The notes under the pieces: model-generated | The model's database searches: none | Told to the model about the DNA's origin: nothing | The model's input: only the letters and a program-made list of their open reading frames with translations | Assembly (NCBI RefSeq): GCF_900100355.1 | Contig: NZ_FNFH01000001.1 | Span: forward strand, 62,001-126,000 | DNA from: Microbulbifer yueqingensis | GTDB lineage: Bacteria; Pseudomonadota; Gammaproteobacteria; Pseudomonadales; Cellvibrionaceae | Direction of reading: 5' to 3' | Length of the DNA: 64,000 nucleotides | Part shown: positions 56,324 to 64,000 of the stretch, piece by piece | How positions within the stretch are numbered: position 1 is the stretch's first letter | Layout of the letters: every line of letters starts with the position of its first letter | Made by a program: the position numbers and the translations under genes

Positions 56324-57229
56324 ATGCGCAACCAATCCATTCTCCCGCAATTGAGGCGGACGCTTTCGCTACTCTTCCTGGCGCTCCTTCTCATTCCCAC
56401 CGCTTTCGCGGCCGGGGACCGGGGTATTTTCTGGCAAGCGGAGAAGGAAGGCGTGACCATTTACCTGCTCGGGTCCGTGCACCTCGCCACGCCGGACTAT
56501 TACCCGCTGCGGGAACGCATTGAGCAGGCCTACCGCGACAGCCAGGCCCTGGTGGTGGAAGCAGATGTACTGGCGGCCGAGAAGGATATGGCGCTGCAGG
56601 AAAAAATCATGCGGGCATCTTTTTACCCCGGCCAGCGGACCCTCCGCGATGAACTCTCGGCCGAGGTCTACGCCAGGCTCAGGGAGTGGCTGCAACGCCG
56701 CCAGATCCCTGAGGCCATGTTTGTGCGCCAGCGTCCCGCCATCGCCATGATCAGCCTGAGCATGCTCGAGCTCCGCGCACAGGGACTGGACCCGGGACTC
56801 GGCATCGACCGCCACTTCCTGAAACAGGCCCATCGCTCGGGCAAACCGGTCCTGGAACTCGAAGGTGTCCTTGCGCAGCTGTCGATGCTCAACAGCCTGG
56901 ATGACCCCAACCTGCTGCTAGACCAAACCCTGGAGCAACTCGCAGAGATAGACAGCTTTGTCACCCGCATGACAGCCACATGGAAGTCCGGCGATATGGA
57001 GGGCCTGTACGAGCTGGTACTTGGCGAGAGCCTGCGGGAACACCCGGAATACGCAGCGCTTTACCGGGTGATCTTCTTCGACCGTAATCGCAACATGGCC
57101 GCGAAGATTGCCAGGTTGGACGATCGCTACAAACACTTGTTCGTCATCGTGGGCGCCGGCCACCTGACGGGGGATAAGAGCGTTATCAGCGAGCTGGAAA
57201 AGCGCGGCTTTGCGCTGAAGCAGCTGTAA
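56324..57229 (+). CDS. TraB/GumN family protein (putative periplasmic metalloprotease-like)
   Basis: A 301-residue protein. The ATG at 56324 follows AGGA and begins a signal peptide (RNQSILPQLRRTLSLLFLALLLIPTAFAA). Family motifs are YLLGSVHLA near the N-terminus and IVGAGHLTGDKSVISELEKRGF at the C-terminus, the paired GxxH sites of the TraB/GumN (Tiki-like) fold. Some relatives are metalloproteases; the bacterial role is mostly unknown. The upstream part of the open frame (56087-56323) overlaps the divergent gene's promoter and is not coding. Confidence 0.9.
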   Translation: MRNQSILPQLRRTLSLLFLALLLIPTAFAAGDRGIFWQAEKEGVTIYLLGSVHLATPDYYPLRERIEQAYRDSQALVVEADVLAAEKDMALQEKIMRASFYPGQRTLRDELSAEVYARLREWLQRRQIPEAMFVRQRPAIAMISLSMLELRAQGLDPGLGIDRHFLKQAHRSGKPVLELEGVLAQLSMLNSLDDPNLLLDQTLEQLAEIDSFVTRMTATWKSGDMEGLYELVLGESLREHPEYAALYRVIFFDRNRNMAAKIARLDDRYKHLFVIVGAGHLTGDKSVISELEKRGFALKQL

Positions 57230-57367
57230 TGTTATCGGATGCGCCACTGCCCGCCGCGCCCGGCAGCGAGGCTCCGTAGGCGAAGCGGCAGAAACCTGAA
57301 AGGGCTGGTCTACACTCTGGTGGCACCGGTTTCCGGTGCAGGGTAAAGCCATCACAGGAGTCCCGGC

Positions 57368-58663
57368 ATGGACAGCCGCACCTTCCGCTCCGCCAACAGT
57401 ATTATCACATTCATGGCCGCCGCCCTGCTCTCCTGGCAGGTATCTGCCGACACGGCCAAGACCGAGGGCGACCTGGAGATTGTCAGCGAGGACGGAACCT
57501 TTTCCGCCACCCTGGGCGGGCGCATCCATTTTGACACTTACCTCTTCGATTCGGATATCGAAGACCCCGTCAGCACCACGGAATTCCGCCGCGCCCGGAT
57601 CACTCTGACGGGCAAGGCGTACAGCTGGAAATACAAACTTGAACAGGATTTCGCCGCCGGTGATACCCTGGCGGGATTTCGCGAAGTCTGGCTCGGCCAC
57701 GACTTTTTCGGCGGCATCATTCGTATTGGCCAGTTCAAACCGTTCCGGGCGATGGAGGAACTCACCAGCTCCAATGAAATCCTGATGCTGGAGCGCCCTT
57801 TCACAACGGCCACGGGAATCTATGACGGGCGGCAGTTCCAGCAGGGAATCGGCTGGAACAATTACTGGGACTGCTATACCGCCGGGGTCATGGCGTTCAA
57901 TCTGCGCAACGCTGATACGCCCCGCAATGAGGGGGTGGGGGTTGCAGGCCGCTTTACCTGGGCCCCGATCAACAACCCGCTCACCACACTGCATTTTGGT
58001 ATTTCCTACAGCTTCGAGAACGCCAATCGCGGTTCCGAGCCGCTGGAGGCAGATGCCGACTACGCCGGCCGGCGCGGCCCCAGCCAGCTGATCGCGCTCA
58101 CCCCTGGCGACGAGGACTTCTTCTTCGGTGATTTCGACGATGAGGAATTTTTCTTCGGGGACCAGGGCGGAACAGTGGATGCGCTGGGGCTGGAACTCGC
58201 AGGCGCCCACGGCCCCTTCTACGCGCAGATGGAATACACCTACGGCGACTACGAGGGGGATTACAACGTATCCGAAGCGGTGTTCGAGGACTTTTTCGAC
58301 GCACCACCGTCGTTCGAATGCGATCCGGATTTCGGGTGCTTCATCGGGGACCAGGATGTGCACGCCTGGTATATTCAGGGAAGCTGGCTGATCACCGGGG
58401 AGCACAAGCCCTACAACAACAAAAAGGGCGTCTTCAAATCTCCCAAACCGCGCAGTCCCTGGGGCGCCTGGGAGCTCACCGCCCGCTACGAATCCATCCA
58501 GAACGATGAGATCTCCCACCTGGAGGCGGACAGCTGGATCGTGGGCGTCAATTACTACCACAACCCCAAGGTGCGCTTTATGCTCAACTACCGCTGGGGC
58601 GACGATGATTTTACCGGCGACGGAACCGACCAGCTGGGCATACGCGCGCAGATGAACTGGTAA
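57368..58663 (+). CDS. outer-membrane porin (OprO/OprP-like)
   Basis: A 431-residue protein starting at an ATG with CAGGAG upstream. A signal peptide ends near residue 25 (LLSWQVSA). The barrel pattern is clear: LGGRIHFDTYLFDSD, FRRARITLTGKAYSWKYKLEQDF, IRIGQFKPFRAMEELTSSNEILMLERPF, and the C-terminal FMLNYRWGDDDFTG...IRAQMNW. This is the layout of phosphate-selective porins O and P. Loops rich in Asp/Phe (GDEDFFFGDFDDEEFFFG) are unusual for an anion-selective pore, so substrate is uncertain. It ends in a strong shared terminator. Confidence 0.88.
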   Translation: MDSRTFRSANSIITFMAAALLSWQVSADTAKTEGDLEIVSEDGTFSATLGGRIHFDTYLFDSDIEDPVSTTEFRRARITLTGKAYSWKYKLEQDFAAGDTLAGFREVWLGHDFFGGIIRIGQFKPFRAMEELTSSNEILMLERPFTTATGIYDGRQFQQGIGWNNYWDCYTAGVMAFNLRNADTPRNEGVGVAGRFTWAPINNPLTTLHFGISYSFENANRGSEPLEADADYAGRRGPSQLIALTPGDEDFFFGDFDDEEFFFGDQGGTVDALGLELAGAHGPFYAQMEYTYGDYEGDYNVSEAVFEDFFDAPPSFECDPDFGCFIGDQDVHAWYIQGSWLITGEHKPYNNKKGVFKSPKPRSPWGAWELTARYESIQNDEISHLEADSWIVGVNYYHNPKVRFMLNYRWGDDDFTGDGTDQLGIRAQMNW

Positions 58664-58698
58664 CAGGGAAAGCGGCCCGCCTGCCCGGCACCCATAAA

Positions 58699-58724
58699 AA
58701 AACGGGGCCCGGAGGCCCCGTTTT
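58699..58724. terminator. bidirectional terminator between porin and IOR genes
   Basis: An 11-bp perfect stem AAAACGGGGCC / GGCCCCGTTTT with a 4-base loop and A/T runs on both sides, lying between two convergent genes 36 and 15 bases from their stops. Confidence 0.9.
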
Positions 58725-58738
58725 CTATTTTCCCCGGT

Positions 58739-61700
58739 TCAGCCAACCTGCTGAGCCGTGGCCGGGTCGAACACCTCAACCGTGGCGGCCGGTTTACCGG
58801 CGCTGCCGCAGGGGTTCTCAAAGCGCTCCAGTGTGCTGTCACGATACTTCGCAGCCTCTTTCACACTCGCCTCCTTCACCGGGCCGTATCCGCGGATCCG
58901 GTCAGGGTAGCTCAGCAACTCGATGGCCTCGGCATGATTGTCCGCGTTCAGGGCGCCGATCACGCGATCCACCAGCGGCTCGTACGCAGCAATCAGTTCG
59001 CGCTCCATCCGTCGCTCGGCCGTGTAGCCGAACACATCGAAGGCGGTACCGCGCAGGAATTTTAGGCGAGCCAGCAAACCGAACGCCCGGTGCATCCAGC
59101 CGCCGAATTTCATCTTGCGCGGGCGGCCCAGGGCCTTGTCGAAGGGAGCCAGCAGCGGCGGTGCCAGGTTGAATTCCAGCTCGAAGTCACCGGCGAAGTT
59201 TTCCTCCAGCGCTTTGGTGAAGCGCCCGTCGGTATACAGCCGCGCGACCTCGTACTCGTCCTTGTAGGCCAGCAGCTTGGCGTAGTAACGGGCCACCACC
59301 TCGGCCAGGCCCTCGGCCCCGGGAACGCGCAGGGTCTCGGCATCTTTCACCTTGTCCACCAGCGCCCGGTAGCGACGCGCCAGCTCGGCATCCTGGTACC
59401 CGGTCAGGTGCTCGGCGCGGTGCGCGACAATCTCTTCCAGGGTCCGGGGCAGCGCCGCTTCCCGCCGCGTGTCGCTCAGCAGGCTATCCAGCGCGGCGCG
59501 ATTGGCGGCCGCCAGGCGACCGGCGGCAAAGCCCTGCAGGTTCGCCTCCACGGCGACGCCGTTGAGTTCAATCGCCTGCTGCAGCGAGTCCAGCCCCAGC
59601 GGCAGCAGGCCCTTTTGCCAGGCGAAGCCGAGCATGAAGATGTTGGCGGTCAAGGTGTCCCCGAGAGCCGCCTCGGTGAGCCGGTGCCCCTCGACCGCAT
59701 CCAGCGCGCGCACGGCGTCGTTGATGGTATCCAGTACCGCCTGCGGCGAGTGGGCGTCCTCCCGCCCGAGCACTGACGCGGCGGTGGGGGCAAGGTGGGT
59801 GTTCACCACGGCGCGGGTGTGGGTCTCGTCCAGCTTGGCGAGGCACGCCTGCAGGTTGCCCGCGGCGATCAGGTCGCAGGCCAGCAGCGAGTCGGCACGG
59901 CCGTCGGAGATACGCACCGCCTTCAGGGCCTCCGGCGCGGACGCAAAGCGCACGTGGGAGTACACAGCCCCACCTTTCTGCGCCAGGCCGGTCTGGTCCA
60001 GGGTGCTGGTGGCCGTGCCCTCGATATGGGCCGCCATCGCCAGCAGGGCACCGATGGTGACTACGCCGGTGCCGCCCACGCCGGTCACCAGCAGGTTATA
60101 GGGTTCGTCCAGTGACGGCAGTTGTGGCGGATCCAGCTTGTCCGCCTCGGTACGCAATACATCGCCCACGCCGGCGCGCTTGTTCAGCTTGCCGCCCTTG
60201 ACCGTGACGAAGGACGGGCAGAAACCGTTGACGCAGGACATGTCCTGGTTGCAGCCGGTCTGGTTGATACGGCGCTTGTCGCCAAACGCAGTGTCCACTT
60301 TCTCCACCGCGATACAGCTCGATTGCTTGACGCAATCCCCGCAGCCTTCGCATACCAGCTCGTTGATAAACGGGCGCCCTTCCGCCTGCGGCAGCAGCCC
60401 GCGCTTGCGCTTGCGGCGCAGCTCGGTGGCGCAGGTCTGGTCGTAGATGATCACGGTACAGCCAGCGGTCTCGCGCAATTCCTCCATCACCACGGGCATA
60501 TGGTCGCGGTGGCGGATTTCGACCTCTTTGGGGAATTTGAGTGCGCCCTGGTACTTGTCCGGGTTGTCCATCACCAGCACCACCTTCTGCACACCCTCGG
60601 ACAGGACCTGGCGGCAGATCATGTCCGGGTGCAGCTCGCCATCGTGGGGCTGTCCGCCGGTCATGGCGACGGCGTCGTTGAACAGGATCTTGTAAGTGAT
60701 ATTGACCTTGGCGGCCACGGAGGCGCGAATGGCCAGGATACCGGAATGGAAATAGGTGCCGTCGCCCAGGTTGACGAACACATGCTTCTCACTGGTGAAG
60801 GGTGCCTGGCCCACCCAGTTCACGCCCTCGGCGCCCATCTGGGTGAAGGTGTAGGTCTCGCGGTCCAGCCACTGGGCCATGTAGTGACAGCCGATGCCGG
60901 CCAGCGCCCGGCTGCCTTCCGGTACCTTGGTGGAGCGGTTGTGCGGGCAGCCGGCACAGAACATTGGCAGGCGCGATACGCTGGAACCGGTCTGGCGGGA
61001 GATGCGCTCCGCCAGTGAATTCAGGCGCATCAGGCGGTGCTTCGCGCGCTCGCCCAGTTCACGGTCACCGAGCACCCGTCCCAGCACCTGGGCCACCACA
61101 GCCGGCGAGAGCTCGCCGTACATGGGCATCAGCGGGCGGTCGTGCTCGTCGACCTTACCGAGGATGCGGGGAAAGTTGGGGTCCTGAAGGTGTACGTTGT
61201 ACAGCTCCTCTTTGAGCTGCACCTCCATCAGGCTGCGCTTCTCCTCCAGCACCAGCAGGTAGTCGAGGCCGCGGGCGAATTCCTGGATGCCCGGCACGTC
61301 CAGCGGATAGGTCATGCCCACCTTGAGGATGCGGATACCCAGGTCCCGCGCCTGCTGCTCGTCGATACCCATGTCCTCGAACGCCTGCATCAGGTCGAGG
61401 TGGGCCTTGCCGGTACTGACAATACCCAGGGTCGCCTGCGGGTTCTCGAGCACCACCCTGTTCAGGTTGTTGGCGCGCGCGAAAGCCAGGGCCGCAGGGC
61501 GCTTGTAGCGCCACAGCCGCTCTTCCTGCTCCAGCGGGTTGTCCTGCTTGCGGATATTCAGGCCGCCCTCGGGGCGTTCCACTTCCGGGTAGCTGAACTG
61601 CACCCGCTCCGGATCCACCTCCACAGTGCTCGAGCTGTCCATATTCTCGGCCAGGGTGATCATTGCCACCCAGCAGCCGCTGAAGCGCGACAGTTCCAGC

Positions 61701-62296
61701 CCGTAGTGCCCGTAATCCAGCACTTCCTGTACTGTGGACGGGTTCAGCACCGGGATATGCATGTCCACGAACGCAAATTCGGACTGCCCGGGGTAGGAGG
61801 AGGATTTGCAGCCGTGATCGTCGCCGGCGATGATCAGCGCTCCCCCTTTGGGGGAGGAGCCAGCGGCGTTCGCATGGCGGAAGGCATCGCCGGAACGGTC
61901 GACGCCAGGCGTCTTGCCGTACCAGATACCGCAGACACCATCCACCTCGGCGCCGTCGAACAGCCCCACCTGCTGGGAACCCCAGACCGAGGTAGCGGCC
62001 AGCTCCTCGTTCACGCCGGGTACGAAGCGGATATTGTTTTCTTCCAGCAGCTTGCTGGCACGGCTCAGCTGCTGGTCGTAGCCGCCCAGCGGCGACCCCC
62101 GATAACCGGAGATGAAGGTGGCGGTGTTGAGGCCGCGGGCCCGGTCCATGCGCATCTGGTCGATGGGCAGGCGCACCAGGGCCTGGATACCAGAGAGGAG
62201 CACCCTGCCCTTCAAGGTGGTGTAACGATCATCCAGGGAGATCTTTCCGGGCTGGGACTGCTCCGCAGACTGCGGACTCTTGACTGCTTCACTCAT
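58739..62296 (-). CDS. indolepyruvate ferredoxin oxidoreductase (fused IorA/IorB type)
   Basis: A 1185-residue enzyme that oxidatively decarboxylates aryl or branched 2-oxo acids to acyl-CoA, using thiamine diphosphate and iron-sulfur clusters, in amino-acid breakdown. In order: an N-terminal pyrimidine-binding domain (about 30-250), the TPP domain (CAGCPHNRSTKVPEGSRAL, then GDGTYFHSG), a ferredoxin-like cysteine region (CEGCGDCVKQSSC, then NQTGCNQDMSCVNGFCPSF), and a gamma-type domain (GVGGTGVVTIGALLA). The ATG at 62296 (MSEAVKSPQ) is used; the open frame extends 42 codons upstream through a leader hairpin, without similarity. The divergent Lrp-type gene probably controls it. Confidence 0.93.
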   Translation of the reverse strand: MSEAVKSPQSAEQSQPGKISLDDRYTTLKGRVLLSGIQALVRLPIDQMRMDRARGLNTATFISGYRGSPLGGYDQQLSRASKLLEENNIRFVPGVNEELAATSVWGSQQVGLFDGAEVDGVCGIWYGKTPGVDRSGDAFRHANAAGSSPKGGALIIAGDDHGCKSSSYPGQSEFAFVDMHIPVLNPSTVQEVLDYGHYGLELSRFSGCWVAMITLAENMDSSSTVEVDPERVQFSYPEVERPEGGLNIRKQDNPLEQEERLWRYKRPAALAFARANNLNRVVLENPQATLGIVSTGKAHLDLMQAFEDMGIDEQQARDLGIRILKVGMTYPLDVPGIQEFARGLDYLLVLEEKRSLMEVQLKEELYNVHLQDPNFPRILGKVDEHDRPLMPMYGELSPAVVAQVLGRVLGDRELGERAKHRLMRLNSLAERISRQTGSSVSRLPMFCAGCPHNRSTKVPEGSRALAGIGCHYMAQWLDRETYTFTQMGAEGVNWVGQAPFTSEKHVFVNLGDGTYFHSGILAIRASVAAKVNITYKILFNDAVAMTGGQPHDGELHPDMICRQVLSEGVQKVVLVMDNPDKYQGALKFPKEVEIRHRDHMPVVMEELRETAGCTVIIYDQTCATELRRKRKRGLLPQAEGRPFINELVCEGCGDCVKQSSCIAVEKVDTAFGDKRRINQTGCNQDMSCVNGFCPSFVTVKGGKLNKRAGVGDVLRTEADKLDPPQLPSLDEPYNLLVTGVGGTGVVTIGALLAMAAHIEGTATSTLDQTGLAQKGGAVYSHVRFASAPEALKAVRISDGRADSLLACDLIAAGNLQACLAKLDETHTRAVVNTHLAPTAASVLGREDAHSPQAVLDTINDAVRALDAVEGHRLTEAALGDTLTANIFMLGFAWQKGLLPLGLDSLQQAIELNGVAVEANLQGFAAGRLAAANRAALDSLLSDTRREAALPRTLEEIVAHRAEHLTGYQDAELARRYRALVDKVKDAETLRVPGAEGLAEVVARYYAKLLAYKDEYEVARLYTDGRFTKALEENFAGDFELEFNLAPPLLAPFDKALGRPRKMKFGGWMHRAFGLLARLKFLRGTAFDVFGYTAERRMERELIAAYEPLVDRVIGALNADNHAEAIELLSYPDRIRGYGPVKEASVKEAAKYRDSTLERFENPCGSAGKPAATVEVFDPATAQQVG

Positions 62297-62321
62297 ACGA
62301 CTACTTCCGGTTATCTGTTCA

Positions 62322-62346
62322 ACCGGGCTTCCGCCGGAAGCCCGGT
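62322..62346 (-). promoter_or_regulatory. strong leader hairpin before the IOR gene
   Basis: An 11-bp perfect stem ACCGGGCTTCC / GGAAGCCCGGT with a 3-base loop, 25 bases before the IOR start codon and so in its message leader. No T-run follows, so translational or stability control is more likely than termination. The rest of the 306-base divergent gap (62297-62602) shows no clear operator, though Lrp-type sites are degenerate and hard to see. Confidence 0.55.
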
Positions 62347-62602
62347 GCTCGCTGTTCGTTATTGTTCCGGCTCGTCCAGGTCCCCCTTGCCACACCCACC
62401 TGGCAGGGTGGGAGATGGCCAAATCCGGGGCCGGTAGCCCGCTTTACCGCCGGGACACTCGTGGGTGCCGGCGGGGCAAGACGGGAAGGTCAGGTCATAC
62501 TAGTGCTTAAAGCGCAAGGAAACATTGCTTTATTCACTGCTTTAAGCTTAATATTATGACAGTCATCTCGATTTGAGTATTAACTGTAGGACAGGAGTTT
62601 AT

Positions 62603-63073
62603 ATGAAGCGTTCGACAGACCTGGACGATTTTGACCGCAAGATTCTGCGAGCGCTGCAGGAGAACTCCGATTATTCCATGGCGGAACTCGGAGACAAAGT
62701 GGGCCTTTCCCACACTCCCTGCTGGCGCCGTATCAAACGCCTCGAGGCCGAGGGCATCATCCGCGGCCGCGTCACCCTGCTGGACCCCCGAAAACTTGAC
62801 CTTGGAGTCACAGTATACTGCTATGTGACCATCCAAAACCACGATGAAGAATCACTGAACAGCTTTGAGTCCGCCGTGCAGGATGTCCAGGAAGTGGTGG
62901 AGTGCTACTCGACCAGTGGCGACAAGGACTATGTGTTGCGAGTCGTGGTCGACAGCGTAGAGCACTATGAACAGCTGCTCAAGCGCACCCTGGTTCACCT
63001 GCCGAATGTGGCATCGGTGAACTCCACCTTTGCCCTCAAGCAGGTGAAGTACACCACCCAGCTACCGCTCTAG
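62603..63073 (+). CDS. Lrp/AsnC-family transcriptional regulator
   Basis: A 156-residue regulator. The ATG at 62603 follows ACAGGAG. The N-terminal helix-turn-helix (LDDFDRKILRALQENSDYSMAELGDKVGLSHTPCWRRIKRLEAEGII) is followed by a RAM/ACT-like ligand domain (VVECYSTSGDKDYVLRVVVDSVEHYEQLL). Such proteins form octamers that respond to amino acids. It is divergent from IOR, which breaks down amino-acid-derived oxo acids, so direct control of that gene is the simplest reading. Confidence 0.93.
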   Translation: MKRSTDLDDFDRKILRALQENSDYSMAELGDKVGLSHTPCWRRIKRLEAEGIIRGRVTLLDPRKLDLGVTVYCYVTIQNHDEESLNSFESAVQDVQEVVECYSTSGDKDYVLRVVVDSVEHYEQLLKRTLVHLPNVASVNSTFALKQVKYTTQLPL

Positions 63074-63101
63074 GAACCCGGAGCGCCCACCTGCGGCGAG
63101 G

Positions 63102-63626
63102 TCAGTCCCGCGACTGGTCCGCTGCTTCCAGCTCCGCCAGGACCTGGTCCAGCACCTGCTGCAGGTCGCGGTCGTCGCAGTCGACGGTGATATCGGCATA
63201 CTTGCGGTAAAGCTCCTGGCGCTCCTCGAACAGCTCTTCGAACGACTGCCCCGGGGCCTTGGCAATGCCCCGGCTGTCGTAATTGTGGATTCGCCGGCGC
63301 AACTCATCGGCAGAGCAATTCAGGAACACCACCGGCCCAAAGCTGGCGAGGTTTTTCATCCCCGCTTCGCTGTATACCGCGCTGCCGCCGGTGGCGATCA
63401 CGTGATTGGGCAGGCATGCCGACTCGATGACCTCACCCTCGATACGCCGCAGGTTCAGGTAGCCCGTCTCGTTCAGGATTTCCTGGAGCGTCCTGTTTTC
63501 CCGTAACTGGATCAGGACATCGGTGTCCACAAAATCCAGGGCCAGCTCCTTGGCCAGCAGCACCCCCAGCGTACTCTTGCCCGCTCCGGGCATTCCCACC
63601 AGTACCAGGCTCTTTGACTTCTTCAT
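63102..63626 (-). CDS. shikimate-kinase-like P-loop kinase
   Basis: A 174-residue kinase with Walker A GMPGAGKST, the DTD motif (FVDTDVLIQ), RRIEGEVIE, the ATGG turn and a LID/NMP region (SRGIAKAPGQSFEELFEERQELYRKYAD). Compared with AroK, the third glycine of GGG is Ser and the Pro of ERxPLY is absent. It may be a second shikimate kinase or a related small-molecule kinase. A GTG seven codons upstream is an alternative start. Convergent with the Lrp gene. Confidence 0.8.
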   Translation of the reverse strand: MKKSKSLVLVGMPGAGKSTLGVLLAKELALDFVDTDVLIQLRENRTLQEILNETGYLNLRRIEGEVIESACLPNHVIATGGSAVYSEAGMKNLASFGPVVFLNCSADELRRRIHNYDSRGIAKAPGQSFEELFEERQELYRKYADITVDCDDRDLQQVLDQVLAELEAADQSRD

Positions 63627-63738
63627 GAACTTCGTATCACCGATCACTTGTCGCTTACTGTGTGTCGCTTATTGTGTTAACAAGCATACCTGCTTGCCCT
63701 TGCCCGGCACCCTGCGGTCGCCCACGCGGGGAAAAGGA

Positions 63739-64000
63739 TCAGTCCCCGCGGCGGGGAAAAAACAGGCTGCGCAGCCAGCCGCTTAGCGAATTGCCGGCCA
63801 GCAGCATCCTGTCGAGTTCGTCCATGTTGTGGGCCTGGCGGAAAGCATCGGCAAACAGCGCCTCCCGTGTGATCATACGCCGGCGGGGGTTGATCTTGCG
63901 AATCTCCCGCGCCGGGTTGCCGGCCACGACCGTATTGGGTGGTACATCCCTGGTCACCACACTGCCCGCCCCGACCACGGAGTTGTCGCCGATACTGACG
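63739..64000 (-). CDS. left-handed beta-helix acetyltransferase (partial, continues past window)
   Basis: The C-terminal ~87 residues of a hexapeptide-repeat acetyltransferase: the frame is open to the window edge ([36 protein letters not shown]). This ending is typical of maltose/galactoside or serine-type O-acetyltransferases; the C-terminal extension with a basic helix ([15 protein letters not shown]) is extra. The acceptor cannot be told from this fragment. Confidence 0.85.
   Translation of the reverse strand, partial: VSIGDNSVVGAGSVVTRDVPPNTVVAGNPAREIRKINPRRRMITREALFADAFRQAHNMDELDRMLLAGNSLSGWLRSLFFPRRGD

Overview
The window is a GC-rich stretch of a gammaproteobacterial chromosome. Gene order and protein sequences look like the marine Cellvibrionales/Microbulbifer type, with many parallels to Pseudomonas. 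This placement is inferred from synteny (thrS-infC-rpmI-rplT-pheST-ihfA-merR; gyrA-serC-pheA-tyrA/aroA-cmk-rpsA-ihfB-lapAB-pyrF; an O-antigen locus between ihfB and uvrB; mtaD-ubiG-mupP-yciK), not from a database search.

Layout. 1-5.8 kb: the end of a TonB receptor gene, a PepSY membrane protein, the nucleosidase gene ppnN, a Na+/H+ antiporter and a small channel-like protein. 5.8-18.4 kb: an accessory region. It holds an outer-membrane barrel protein, a divergent pair of signal-less hydrolases (a cell-wall enzyme and a lipase), a small secreted protein, an FG-GAP/PKD surface protein and an AT-rich DUF262/HNH defence-type gene beside tRNA-Pro. Threaded through it is one intact REP-associated tyrosine transposase (RAYT), three decayed copies, and four copies of a ~150-190 bp tail that follows the transposase. 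18.5-29.4 kb: translation and DNA-binding core genes on the minus strand, tRNA-Pro(GGG), tRNA-Val(GAC), uvrB, then tRNA-Asn(GTT) on the plus strand. 29.4-29.85 kb: tandem tRNA-distal repeats, each with its own terminator hairpin. 29.9-46.9 kb: a reduced O-antigen/glycan set, comEA, pyrF, lapAB, ihfB, rpsA, cmk, the aromatic amino-acid genes, serC and gyrA, all minus. 47.1-50.7 kb: a plus-strand operon for nucleoside salvage, ubiquinone synthesis and muropeptide recycling. 50.7-64 kb: smaller units: VOC protein, repeat-rich acidic membrane protein, YceI, a divergent sigma factor, PagL, a glycosyltransferase, a TraB/GumN protein, a porin, indolepyruvate ferredoxin oxidoreductase with a divergent Lrp regulator, a shikimate-kinase-like protein and a partial acetyltransferase.

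How it fits together. Most of the window is housekeeping in conserved operons with readable terminators. The unusual material is the 5.8-18.4 kb region, where repeated single-strand-transposase debris brackets passenger genes of envelope, effector-like and defence type. A pair of GTAG-headed REP hairpins sits between pheS and pheT, and the tRNA-Asn distal array resembles the E. coli tyrT repeats in layout. These are the best candidates for something not yet described.
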